From Paenibacillus sp. FSL H3-0469 (GTDB taxonomy: Bacteria; Bacillota; Bacilli; Paenibacillales; Paenibacillaceae), in assembly GCF_038051945.1 (NCBI RefSeq), contig NZ_CP150302.1:1240001-1304000 (forward strand): DNA of 64,000 nucleotides. The letters are read 5' to 3'. The translations under genes and the position numbers were made by a program. Within the stretch, counting starts at the first letter, position 1. Each line of letters starts with the position of its first letter. Under the pieces are notes generated by a model. The model saw only the letters and a list, made by a program, of their open reading frames with translations, did no database searches and was not told the origin of the DNA. Below are positions 1 to 7,581 of the stretch, piece by piece.

Positions 1-444
1 GAAGCAGAAGTGGATTGGGGGTATGGCAAGCAGACCCTCAGCTTCTCAAATACCAAGAAGGTCAGCACCAAAGTTGCCGGAGCCGTACTTCCCGCTGAGG
101 ATGACGCCCTGGAGCTGCTGCTAGACAAGCTGCCCGGTAAATTGAAGAACTGGTCTGCATCGAACTGGGGGAAGCAGAAGCTGGCAGCCTCCCGGGCGCA
201 TGGCCCTTTGACCTTCGAGCGTTATACAGGCACCTGGAATAATCAGGAGATCACCCTTGAGGTATGGCCTGTGCGTGACGAGGCGGGAACCGGCATCCAG
301 AACATCGTAGAGATTTCGTTCAAAACAGCCGATAGCACCAGCGTAGCCGGATTACGTGCCGGGCTGATGAGCCTGCTGAACGCCGAGGGATGGCTTATTC
401 CTGCTGATGGTCTCAAGACCCAGCTGATTCTGGAACGGTATTAA
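1..444 (+). CDS. Hypothetical protein, 3' part
   Basis: The reading frame is open from the first base of the window, so the gene probably begins upstream; the GTG at base 10 is only the first possible start inside the window. About 147 residues are visible, ending at a TAA. I do not recognise a family. The protein is soluble-looking with no membrane segment, and its mixed alpha/beta composition with repeated Trp-Gly-Lys-Gln stretches gives no catalytic motif. It converges on the LysR gene, and a strong bidirectional terminator lies between them. Function unknown. Confidence 0.6.
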   Translation, partial: EAEVDWGYGKQTLSFSNTKKVSTKVAGAVLPAEDDALELLLDKLPGKLKNWSASNWGKQKLAASRAHGPLTFERYTGTWNNQEITLEVWPVRDEAGTGIQNIVEISFKTADSTSVAGLRAGLMSLLNAEGWLIPADGLKTQLILERY

Positions 445-480
445 CGTAATCGTCAATCAATATTTGCTTATAACACAAAC

Positions 481-526
481 AAGAGCACTACCGCACCCTA
501 AATGAGGGTGATACGGCAGTGCTCTT
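481..526. terminator. Bidirectional terminator
   Basis: AAGAGCACT...AGTGCTCTT form a 9-bp outer stem with inner CCG/CGG and ACCCT/AGGGT pairs. It sits between the convergent partial gene (plus) and the LysR gene (minus). Confidence 0.8.
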
Positions 527-579
527 CTAGATGGTATGAATTTGTTACGAGGCGACCCCCGCTGCTCCTTGCATCACCT

Positions 580-1476
580 TCACAGCACAGCAGTCTTCGC
601 CTTAGCATCCTCAAGCAGCATCTGAATCAGCGACTGGAGCGGCAGGGACTTCCACTTCTTCGGATGCAGCAGAAGCTGCAGATCGAAATGAATCTCCGGG
701 TGGGCAAAAGACAGCTCGGACAGGTTGCCCCGCTCGATCTCCTCCTCCGCCACAATCCGCGGCAGCAGCGCTATGCCCAGGCCATTGCGCACACACCGCT
801 TGATCGCTTCCAGATTCGACAACTCAAAACCAATCCGAAACACGATCCCGTGATCCCGGAGCAGGTTCTCGAACAGGCTGCGGTAAATGCAGCTCTCCTC
901 GGAGACAATCAGCTCGCAGTTGTTCAGATCCTGAAGCGTCACCTGCTCCAGCCGGGCCAGCGGATGGCTGGCCGGTGCCACCAGGACAAGCGGCTCCTCG
1001 CGGATGATCGTCCGCGAAAGCGCGCTATCCACCGTGCTGCGGTCCAGCAGAAGACCGATATCGACCTCGCCGTCCCTGATCTTGGAGATCAGGTTGGCCT
1101 CCTGCTCCGTCTGCAAATGAATATTCAGACCAGGGAACATCGTACGCAGCTGCTGCAGGAACGGCGGCAGATAGAAGGCCGCAAGGGAATCAATCGTTCC
1201 GATCGTAAGCGTTCCGCCGATTTGCTGGGCGATCGTTTCCTTAGAGCGGTCATAGAGCTCCAGAATCTCCACGAACAGCTTAAGCAGCTCTTCCCCAGGC
1301 GGCGTCAAGCGCAAGGCGCGGCCGTGACGTTCGATAAGCGGCACGCCGTATTCCTTCTCAATCTTCTGTATCTGCATCGTGACACTGGACTGTGCATAGC
1401 CCAGCTCTTCAGCCGCACGTGTGAAGCTCTGCCGCTTGGCCACTTCGCGGAAGGTCCGCATATATGTTAAATCCAT
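580..1476 (-). CDS. LysR-family transcriptional regulator
   Basis: A 298-residue LysR-type regulator of normal family length. Residues 1-60 carry the winged helix-turn-helix (AKRQSFTRAAEELGYAQSSV), followed by a linker helix and a two-lobe effector-binding domain from about residue 90. It is divergent from a DHDPS-family gene across a 119-bp gap that contains a perfect 7-1-7 dyad with the LysR T-N11-A signature. It therefore most likely controls that gene and itself. The second of two adjacent ATGs is taken as the start because it lies 7 bases after AGGG. The effector is unknown. Confidence 0.9.
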   Translation of the reverse strand: MDLTYMRTFREVAKRQSFTRAAEELGYAQSSVTMQIQKIEKEYGVPLIERHGRALRLTPPGEELLKLFVEILELYDRSKETIAQQIGGTLTIGTIDSLAAFYLPPFLQQLRTMFPGLNIHLQTEQEANLISKIRDGEVDIGLLLDRSTVDSALSRTIIREEPLVLVAPASHPLARLEQVTLQDLNNCELIVSEESCIYRSLFENLLRDHGIVFRIGFELSNLEAIKRCVRNGLGIALLPRIVAEEEIERGNLSELSFAHPEIHFDLQLLLHPKKWKSLPLQSLIQMLLEDAKAKTAVL

Positions 1477-1490
1477 CATCTCACCCTAAC

Positions 1491-1505
1491 ATCAATATTA
1501 TTGAT
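1491..1505. promoter_or_regulatory. LysR operator (T-N11-A dyad)
   Basis: ATCAATATTATTGAT is a perfect inverted repeat (7-1-7) holding T-N11-A at 1492-1504. It lies in the divergent region between the LysR gene and the DHDPS-family gene and overlaps a TTGATA -35 candidate at 1501. Confidence 0.65.
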
Positions 1506-1528
1506 AGCCCACATCATTTATTATAGCT
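1501..1528 (+). promoter_or_regulatory. Candidate SigA promoter of DHDPS-like gene
   Basis: TTGATA (1501-1506), 16 bases, TATAGC (1523-1528). The -10 is imperfect. The -35 overlaps the LysR dyad, as expected for an activator- or repressor-controlled promoter. Confidence 0.35.
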
Positions 1529-1595
1529 AACAACGATGCAATAATCCATGGTACAGTAGAACAAACGGATTTTACATTTTTGGAGGACGATATTC

Positions 1596-2501
1596 ATGTT
1601 AACAGAAGAACAGATTTATGGAATTTATGTTCCCGTGGTCACCCCGTTCCATGCTGCCGGCGAGCTTGATCTGGAATCGTATCAGCATTATGTGAACAAC
1701 ATCATCAAGAACAATATTCATGGTCTGGTCGTCAATGGAACCACTGGAGAATCGCCGACAGTCAATATACAGGAATTACAAACACTCGTGGATACCTCAC
1801 GGGAACTTTTGAAGACCAGCTCCATTCCGCTCGTGGTGGGCACAGGCACGAATGATACCTACTCTACCGTGGCCCGTACTGAGCTGGCGGCGAACGCAGG
1901 TGCAGATGCCGCACTGGTGGTTGTCCCTTATTACAGCCGTCCGTCTCAGGAAGGCATCATCGCCCATTTCCGCAAGGCGGCTGAGGTGGGTCTGCCCATT
2001 ATGGCTTACGATATCCCGGGCCGTACTGGAGTCGGCATGACGCTGGACACCGCCCGTACGATCCTGGAGATGAATAATGTCGTAGGGTTAAAAGACTGCT
2101 CCGGCTCCCCCTTGCTCGTCTCCGAGCTGTCGAGGAGCGGCGGCAAGCCTGTGCTCTGCGGCGACGATCTGCATTTCTTCGACATGCTGGGCTACGGAGC
2201 CGCCGGAGGCATGCTGGCCTCAGCCAATGTACATACCGGCCGCTTCCTCAGTATCTACGAGCAGTACAGAGCCGGTCAGGTTGAGGCTGCACAGGCTGCG
2301 TATGATCAGCTGGTACCGCTGATGAAGCTGCTGTTCAAGGAATCCAACCCGGCCCCGATCAAGTGGCTGCTCAGTGAACTCGGAGAGCTCGCCTCGGATA
2401 CGCTCCGCCTGCCAATGACCTCCATCAGCGCCGCGCTGCGCGAAGAGCTGGGCGCCTACCTTGCAAGGGAAGCTGTCAGTGGCAGACAAGAAGCCATTTA
2501 A
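1596..2501 (+). CDS. DHDPS/NAL-family aldolase (dapA paralogue)
   Basis: A 301-residue member of the dihydrodipicolinate synthase / N-acetylneuraminate lyase superfamily of class I aldolases (TIM barrel). Visible motifs are GTTGES near residue 48, YDIPGRT with Tyr138, and the Schiff-base lysine Lys166 in GLKDCSG. A second, operon-embedded dapA lies at 31.5 kb and has YNVPGRT, so this paralogue may act on another keto-acid or serve as a regulated isozyme. The start is an ATG preceded by TGGAGGA. It is divergent from the LysR gene, which probably controls it. The family call is sure; the substrate is not. Confidence 0.88.
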   Translation: MLTEEQIYGIYVPVVTPFHAAGELDLESYQHYVNNIIKNNIHGLVVNGTTGESPTVNIQELQTLVDTSRELLKTSSIPLVVGTGTNDTYSTVARTELAANAGADAALVVVPYYSRPSQEGIIAHFRKAAEVGLPIMAYDIPGRTGVGMTLDTARTILEMNNVVGLKDCSGSPLLVSELSRSGGKPVLCGDDLHFFDMLGYGAAGGMLASANVHTGRFLSIYEQYRAGQVEAAQAAYDQLVPLMKLLFKESNPAPIKWLLSELGELASDTLRLPMTSISAALREELGAYLAREAVSGRQEAI

Positions 2502-2525
2502 CTGATAAGAGACTAATGTAACAGA

Positions 2526-2571
2526 CAAACACCCGCCATCTTCAGTGAGAACTGAGAATGGCGGGTGTTTG
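2526..2571. terminator. Bidirectional terminator
   Basis: A 14-bp stem CAAACACCCGCCAT / ATGGCGGGTGTTTG with an inner TCAG/CTGA pair. It lies between the convergent aldolase and helicase genes. Confidence 0.85.
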
Positions 2572-2582
2572 TTGTTAGCTAA

Positions 2583-4076
2583 TTACGAGCGGCCCGCTTT
2601 AGCCGCCGGACGGCTGGACGGACGTCCGCTCTGATTGCCCCCAGGTCTGCTGCCCGGCTGGTTTGAACGGCCATATGAGCTGCCAGATGATTTCTGGCTC
2701 TGGCTGCCGCCTGGACGCCCGCTGGCATTAGCCTGGCTCCCCGAAGCGCTTCTAGCTCCACTGCCTGCAGGACCGCTTCCAGATGCGCCTTTAGCGCCAC
2801 CTGTGTTGCCGCCGCTCTGCTGTTTACCTTGCGCGAACCATTCCGACTTCGGCTTGCGGGGCGGGTTCGTCTTGGCTTTCTGGGACGGTTTGACCGGTGC
2901 TTTGCCGGGACGGTCTGCCAGCAATGCCAGATTGCTCTTAGACATCGGGTACGCATGGTCCTTGATCTCTGGAATCGTCTTGCCGATCAGCTTCTGGATA
3001 TCCTTCAGATACGGAATTTCCTCCGCTTCGCACAGCGAGATGGCGATGCCGCTCATCCCCGCACGGCCGGTCCGGCCAATCCGGTGAACATAGGTTTCCG
3101 GGATATTCGGCAGATTGAAGTTGATGACATGGGACAGCTCATCAATATCAATTCCGCGCGCAGCAATGTCTGTAGCTACCAGCACGCGGGTCGCTCCGCT
3201 CTTGAAGTTTCTCAGCGCATTCTGGCGCTCATTCTGTGATTTGTTGCCGTGAATGGCCTGTGCTGTAATATTAATGCGGGTTAAATCCCGGGTTACCCGG
3301 TCCGCGCCGCGTTTGGTGCGTGTGAATACCAGCGCCGATACAATCGACGGGTCCTGCAGCAGACGGTTCAGCTGATTCTGCTTATTGCCGTTCTCCAGCA
3401 GATAGATTGACTGCTCAATTCTGTCTACCGTAGAGGATACCGGAGTAATCTCGATTTTCACCGGGTTGACAAGCAGTGTCTTCACCAGCTGGGAAATCTC
3501 CGTAGGCATAGTCGCCGAGAAGAACAAGGTCTGCTTCTTGAGCGGCATCTTGGCGATAATCCGCTTCACATCATGAATGAAGCCCATGTCCAGCATGCGG
3601 TCCGCTTCATCCAGCACCAGAATCTGCACATGCTGCAGATCCACACGCTTTTGGCTGATCAGGTCGATTAGACGGCCCGGTGTAGCAATCAAAATATCGG
3701 CACCGATGGCCAGCGCCCGCTCCTGCGCCTTCTGTGATACTCCTCCGACAATGGCTGTCGAACGGATCGTTGTGAACTTGCTGTAGGCCTGGATGTTCTC
3801 CTGAATTTGCAGCGCCAGCTCACGGGTAGGCGTAAGAATCAGGGAACGGATGCGCTTGCCTCCGCCGGTTCTGCCCGGCTGCTGGCTCAGCAGCTGAATA
3901 ATCGGCAACGAGAAAGCCGCCGTTTTACCGGTACCGGTCTGTGCACAGCCCAGGATGTCTCTGCCGGCCAATGCCGCAGGAATAGACTCTTCCTGAATAG
4001 GGGTTGGGGATGTATAGTTTTCCAGGCTAAGCGCCTTAAGAATCGGGGGGATCAGGTTCAAATCGTTAAATGTCAT
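2583..4076 (-). CDS. DEAD-box ATP-dependent RNA helicase
   Basis: A 497-residue RNA helicase with an N-terminal Q motif (PTPIQ), motif I AQTGTGKT (45-52), motif II DEAD within LDEADRMLDMG, motif III SAT and motif VI HRIGRTGRAG. The last ~100 residues are a low-complexity Gly/Ser/Pro/Arg-rich tail, typical of RNA-binding or phase-separating tails of RhlE/CshA-like helicases. It probably unwinds structured RNA in ribosome assembly or decay. The chosen ATG follows AAGGAGATAAA; an upstream in-frame ATG has no ribosome binding site. It is monocistronic, with a terminator on its 3' side. The exact orthologue (CshA or RhlE type) cannot be fixed from sequence alone. Confidence 0.93.
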   Translation of the reverse strand: MTFNDLNLIPPILKALSLENYTSPTPIQEESIPAALAGRDILGCAQTGTGKTAAFSLPIIQLLSQQPGRTGGGKRIRSLILTPTRELALQIQENIQAYSKFTTIRSTAIVGGVSQKAQERALAIGADILIATPGRLIDLISQKRVDLQHVQILVLDEADRMLDMGFIHDVKRIIAKMPLKKQTLFFSATMPTEISQLVKTLLVNPVKIEITPVSSTVDRIEQSIYLLENGNKQNQLNRLLQDPSIVSALVFTRTKRGADRVTRDLTRINITAQAIHGNKSQNERQNALRNFKSGATRVLVATDIAARGIDIDELSHVINFNLPNIPETYVHRIGRTGRAGMSGIAISLCEAEEIPYLKDIQKLIGKTIPEIKDHAYPMSKSNLALLADRPGKAPVKPSQKAKTNPPRKPKSEWFAQGKQQSGGNTGGAKGASGSGPAGSGARSASGSQANASGRPGGSQSQKSSGSSYGRSNQPGSRPGGNQSGRPSSRPAAKAGRS

Positions 4077-4248
4077 TTTATCTCCTTCATTGTGCATACA
4101 TATATTGGTGAATCCTTAATTCCAGTGCTGTATATTCCTTTTGCGGCGTCTCCACATAGCGCTCAGCAAAGTCATAACACATAATGATAACACAGAAAAG
4201 CAAATATGAAAACTTTCATTTCTTTCTTTTCAAAAAATTTTACAACAA

Positions 4249-4275
4249 AAAAGCAGAGGATAGGTCCCCTGCTCT
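4249..4275 (-). terminator. Terminator of pduL-like gene
   Basis: Minus strand AGCAGGGG-acctat-CCTCTGCT followed by TTTTTTG, 22 bases after the phosphotransacylase stop. Confidence 0.8.
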
Positions 4276-4296
4276 TGTCTTCATTATAATAAAATA

Positions 4297-4869
4297 CTAA
4301 TCTAGGATTTCAGCGGTATCGCCATTATTGGCACCGGCAGCATTAGCTTCATCGGTATCGATATGCATGTCCAGCTTGAAGCTGTCGGATACGCGTGCAA
4401 TCACGTTCTCCAGCACCAGGCCGCGTTCGCCGCCCAGACGTACCTTCAGGAGCTGCTTATCGGCAATGCCCCAAGCTTCTGCTTCGGAAGTATGGAAGTG
4501 GATGTGGCGCGCTGCTACAATAACGCCAGTCTCCAGCTCAACTTCACCGGCAGGGCCTTTAATCGTAATGCCTGGTGTTCCTTCAATATTGCCGGATTCA
4601 CGGACAGGTGCCTTCACGCCGAGGCTGAAGGAGTCTGTGCGGGATACTTCCAGCTGCGAAGCCGGACGGGCAGGTCCGAGGATTCTTACTTTGTCGAACT
4701 TCCCTTTCGAACCAATGACAGCCACTTGCTCATTCGCTGCGAATTGTCCGGGTTGGGACAGGGGTTTGAACTCGGTCAATTGGTAACCTGGGCCGAATAA
4801 TGCTTCTACGTGCTCCTGCGTAAGGTGAATATGCCGGGCCGACACACCTACGGGTACAGTCTTGCTCAT
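4297..4869 (-). CDS. PduL-type phosphate acyltransferase
   Basis: A 190-residue phosphotransacylase of the PduL family, which interconverts acyl-CoA and acyl phosphate using two zinc ions. Both metal-binding HIH clusters are present: SARHIHLT at residues 10-17 and AARHIHFH near residue 133. The length matches PduL without the long N-terminal encapsulation peptide of microcompartment forms, and no microcompartment genes are nearby. It may therefore act as a housekeeping acetate or propionate phosphotransacylase. The start follows AAGGAGTGACTTAAAA; an upstream in-frame start lacks a ribosome binding site. It is monocistronic with its own terminator. Confidence 0.88.
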   Translation of the reverse strand: MSKTVPVGVSARHIHLTQEHVEALFGPGYQLTEFKPLSQPGQFAANEQVAVIGSKGKFDKVRILGPARPASQLEVSRTDSFSLGVKAPVRESGNIEGTPGITIKGPAGEVELETGVIVAARHIHFHTSEAEAWGIADKQLLKVRLGGERGLVLENVIARVSDSFKLDMHIDTDEANAAGANNGDTAEILD

Positions 4870-4949
4870 TTTTAAGTCACTCCTTGTATTTTCTCTAGTA
4901 TCTGTACAAGCCATTGAACATTATACATCTAATTACCCACAAATAAAAA

Positions 4950-4978
4950 GACCCGCATCACAATGCGAGGCTTTTTTC
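4950..4978. terminator. Terminator downstream of dipeptidase
   Basis: GCAT-caca-ATGC core with flanking GCCTC/GGGTC pairing. T runs occur on both strands, so it may act in both directions. Confidence 0.7.
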
Positions 4979-5030
4979 CGGGCATATTACGATTCTGTGA
5001 ATGCTTCATCCTGGTTTTTCCAATTCATAG

Positions 5031-6017
5031 TCACTTCCCGGCGAGACCAGAGCCTCTACCTGCGGAAGAAGGCAGTTGTTCCCTCAAGAACCCCAACGCA
5101 TTTCCATACAGCCAACCCCGCACATCCGCCTCAGGATAATATTTCAGCAGCATTTCGGCGAACTCCGCGTATTGTCCCGGATGCTCCAGCCCTTCTACCC
5201 ACACTTCAATCCCGTCAAAATCCGAGCCGAACATCAGCTGTCCGCTCCCCCCAAGACCACAGACATGCTCAATATGCCTCCGCATATCCTCCCGCCGGGC
5301 CGCTCCTTCATCCCGTACGAACCAGGGGACAAAGGTAAGCCCGATTCGCCCGTCCTTGGCGATCAGTGCCTTCAGCTGATCATCACTCAGGTTGCGGGGA
5401 TGACTGCATACCGCTGCGCAATTCGAATGCGAAGCGATGAACGGACGGGTACTGTGCTCCACCAGCTCCCAGAAGCCTGCCGGGGCCAAATGCGACACAT
5501 CCAGCAGCATTCCGCTCCCGTTGCACCAGTCGATCAGCTTCCGGCCATGCTCAGTGAAACCGCCGTTCCGCCGCTCCAGCACACCGTCCGCCGCCCAGTT
5601 GGCATAGTTCCAGGTAATCCCTAGACAACGCACACCCAGCTCGAAGCATAACTGGGCATAGAACAGATTGCCCTCCAGACCGTCCACGCCCTCCAGAGAG
5701 AGCATTCCATAGGCTGGTGCGGTTAAGCTGCCTTCCTCCACTTCTTCCTTCCATCGCAGCCACTGAAGCCCTCCAGGACCAGCAACCTTTTGGTGAAAGC
5801 ACTCGATTTGCCCCAGAATATCCTCGAATTTGGCCCTTCCGCGCACCGCAGACAAGTAGATGGCAAAAACCTGCAGTCCGACATTCCCCTCTGCCAGCCG
5901 CTCTGCGGTCACATCCAGCCGGGGATCATTCCTGAAGTCTATCCCTGGATTCGCCTGCAGCTTACTCAGAGCATCACAATGAAAATCCGCTACCTTCAGC
6001 TTCCTGTTTCCCACCAT
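5031..6017 (-). CDS. Membrane dipeptidase family (M19) hydrolase
   Basis: A 328-residue metallo-dipeptidase of the renal dipeptidase (M19) family, which has an amidohydrolase-like TIM barrel with two zinc ions. Metal-site motifs are HCD (His13, Asp15), the SLEG bridging Glu, LLDVSH, ASHSNC and the late GSDFDG. No signal peptide is seen, so it is probably cytoplasmic and cleaves dipeptides such as those from peptidoglycan turnover. The ATG follows GGGGAG by seven bases. It is a single gene between the PduL-like gene and spoVS. Confidence 0.9.
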   Translation of the reverse strand: MVGNRKLKVADFHCDALSKLQANPGIDFRNDPRLDVTAERLAEGNVGLQVFAIYLSAVRGRAKFEDILGQIECFHQKVAGPGGLQWLRWKEEVEEGSLTAPAYGMLSLEGVDGLEGNLFYAQLCFELGVRCLGITWNYANWAADGVLERRNGGFTEHGRKLIDWCNGSGMLLDVSHLAPAGFWELVEHSTRPFIASHSNCAAVCSHPRNLSDDQLKALIAKDGRIGLTFVPWFVRDEGAARREDMRRHIEHVCGLGGSGQLMFGSDFDGIEVWVEGLEHPGQYAEFAEMLLKYYPEADVRGWLYGNALGFLREQLPSSAGRGSGLAGK

Positions 6018-6128
6018 AGGTCAGCTCCCCTTCTTCCTTCACCTGCTGAATATCCGAATGAACCGTTGATGGCTCAGCGTCTACTTCATGTATATGCGCC
6101 TAACTGAATCAGCAGTCAGCACAGCAAA

Positions 6129-6155
6129 AAGCCTGTTTACAGTGTAAACAGGCTT
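6129..6155 (-). terminator. spoVS terminator
   Basis: A perfect 13-bp inverted repeat AAGCCTGTTTACA / TGTAAACAGGCTT, followed on the minus strand by a TTTTT tail, 22 bases after the spoVS stop. Confidence 0.85.
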
Positions 6156-6176
6156 AATCTAAATGATTCACTTGAG

Positions 6177-6437
6177 TTATCTAGGTTCTACAATAAGTTT
6201 GATTGCCGTCCGGTCTTCCCCATCAATCACTATATCCGTAAAAGCCGGAATACAGATCAAGTCCACTCCGCTAGGTGCGACAAATCCCCGGGCGATGGCA
6301 ACGGCCTTAACGGCCTGGTTCAGTGCTCCTGCTCCAATAGCTTGTAGCTCGGCCGATCCACGTTCGCGAAGAACACCTGCTAATGCGCCAGCAACGGAAT
6401 TTGGATTGGATTTAGCTGATACTTTTAATACATCCAT
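6177..6437 (-). CDS. spoVS: Stage V sporulation protein S
   Basis: An 86-residue protein with essentially the invariant SpoVS sequence (starts MDVLKVSAKSNPNSVAGALA). SpoVS is a small Alba-like protein needed for spore coat and cortex maturation in B. subtilis. The ATG follows GGGGAGGT. It is downstream of ymdB in the same order as in B. subtilis, but has its own promoter: an exact SigH match lies 57 bases before the start. A strong terminator follows. This is a confident assignment because the family is almost unchanged among spore formers. Confidence 0.97.
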   Translation of the reverse strand: MDVLKVSAKSNPNSVAGALAGVLRERGSAELQAIGAGALNQAVKAVAIARGFVAPSGVDLICIPAFTDIVIDGEDRTAIKLIVEPR

Positions 6438-6493
6438 AGTAAGTACCTCCCCTGGGAAAATGATGGTGTTCTTCTTCCACTACAGTAGATGTT

Positions 6494-6520
6494 ATTCGCT
6501 TCAGAAGAATTAATTCCTTC
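6494..6520 (-). promoter_or_regulatory. SigH promoter of spoVS
   Basis: Minus strand GAAGGAATT, 11 bases, AGCGAAT. Every defined position of the SigH consensus (RnAGGAwWW-N11/12-RnnGAAT) is met. B. subtilis spoVS is known to be SigH-dependent. Confidence 0.8.
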
Positions 6521-6641
6521 TTTTTGCGGACCTCTCCGGAGAAAATAGTTCAAAAGATACTCTTTTTCGATATAATAAATATCACACTTTACCCAAAACA
6601 AAATGAGTCTTACCGAATTACCTATTTGCACGAAAACCCTT

Positions 6642-7436
6642 CTAGCTCATCACCCATTCATCCTCACGCAGCCGGATCTTCTCCAGTCGTGTCGCTTTGC
6701 CTGTAGCTTCATCAAGTTCTGCGAATAGACCATGCAGCTGCCATTTGCCTTCGTCGACTACAAACCGGGAGGGAAGCTGAGTTGTAAATTTATAGATGAT
6801 CGCATCCTTTTCCATACCCAGAATCCCTTCTCTTGAACCAACCATACCCGCATCTGTAAGATATGCTGTACCTCCAGGCAGGATCACATCATCATTGCTC
6901 TGCACATGAGTGTGTGTGCCGACCACAATCGATGCCAGTCCATCCATAAAATAGCCCATCGCTATTTTCTCGGAGGTTGCTTCCGCATGGAAATCCACCA
7001 GAATACACTTATGCTCTCTGCGCAGTTCCTCGACAATCTCCTCGCCTACCCGGAACGGATCATCGATCGCCGGAAGAAAAGTACGGCCTTGCAGATTCAC
7101 AATCGCCAGCTGCTTGCCGTTCCCTTTAACAACGGTATATCCCCGGCCCGGCGTCCCCGGCGGAAAGTTAGCCGGACGGATGATCCGCGGCTCGTCGTCG
7201 ATGAACTCGAAGATATCCTTGTTGTCCCAGGTGTGATTACCCATCGTAATACCGTGGATACCCCAGTTAAAGAATTCGTTAGCGATAGCAGCGGTGATCC
7301 CTCTGCCGGCAGCAGCATTCTCACCATTGGCAATGATGATATGCGGCTGATATTTACTTTTCAGGGAAGGCAGCATTTCACGCAGCGCTTTTCTGCCTGT
7401 ATTGCCTACAATGTCTCCGATAAATAAAACTTTAAT
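6642..7436 (-). CDS. ymdB: YmdB 2',3'-cyclic phosphodiesterase, ATT start
   Basis: YmdB/TIGR00282-family metallophosphoesterase; the B. subtilis protein is a 2',3'-cAMP phosphodiesterase that affects biofilm and RNA decay. The first ATG (7374-7376) would give 244 residues lacking the N-terminal metal motif. The frame stays open upstream through KVLFIGDIVG, which contains the conserved metal-binding Asp, back to a TAG at 7449-7451. In that stretch there is no ATG, GTG, TTG or CTG upstream of the motif. A consensus AGGAGG (7445-7450) lies 8 bases before ATT at 7434-7436. Starting there gives 264 residues, the B. subtilis length. GNHTWD and GTHTHVQ complete the metal site. It follows rny, as in B. 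subtilis. Confidence 0.85.
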   Translation of the reverse strand: MKVLFIGDIVGNTGRKALREMLPSLKSKYQPHIIIANGENAAAGRGITAAIANEFFNWGIHGITMGNHTWDNKDIFEFIDDEPRIIRPANFPPGTPGRGYTVVKGNGKQLAIVNLQGRTFLPAIDDPFRVGEEIVEELRREHKCILVDFHAEATSEKIAMGYFMDGLASIVVGTHTHVQSNDDVILPGGTAYLTDAGMVGSREGILGMEKDAIIYKFTTQLPSRFVVDEGKWQLHGLFAELDEATGKATRLEKIRLREDEWVMS

Positions 7437-7547
7437 AATCTTCTCCTCCTAAATTTTAGGTTTGTATATGCTCTGCCAACCATAAATCGCTGCTTAAGTA
7501 TAATTTCACCTATTCTGCTTCATTCCAAACTCACGGCGCACTGCAAG

Positions 7548-7570
7548 AAAAAAGGCCCCGCAAGGGGGCC
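7548..7570 (-). terminator. rny terminator
   Basis: Minus strand GGCCCCC-ttg-CGGGGCC followed by TTTTTTCTT, just after the rny stop. Confidence 0.85.
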
Positions 7571-7581
7571 GATTTCCTTAT

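Noticed and set aside
502-1470. 322-codon open frame opposite the LysR gene
   Set aside because: It starts within the terminator and is a mirror of the LysR coding frame, with no motif of its own.
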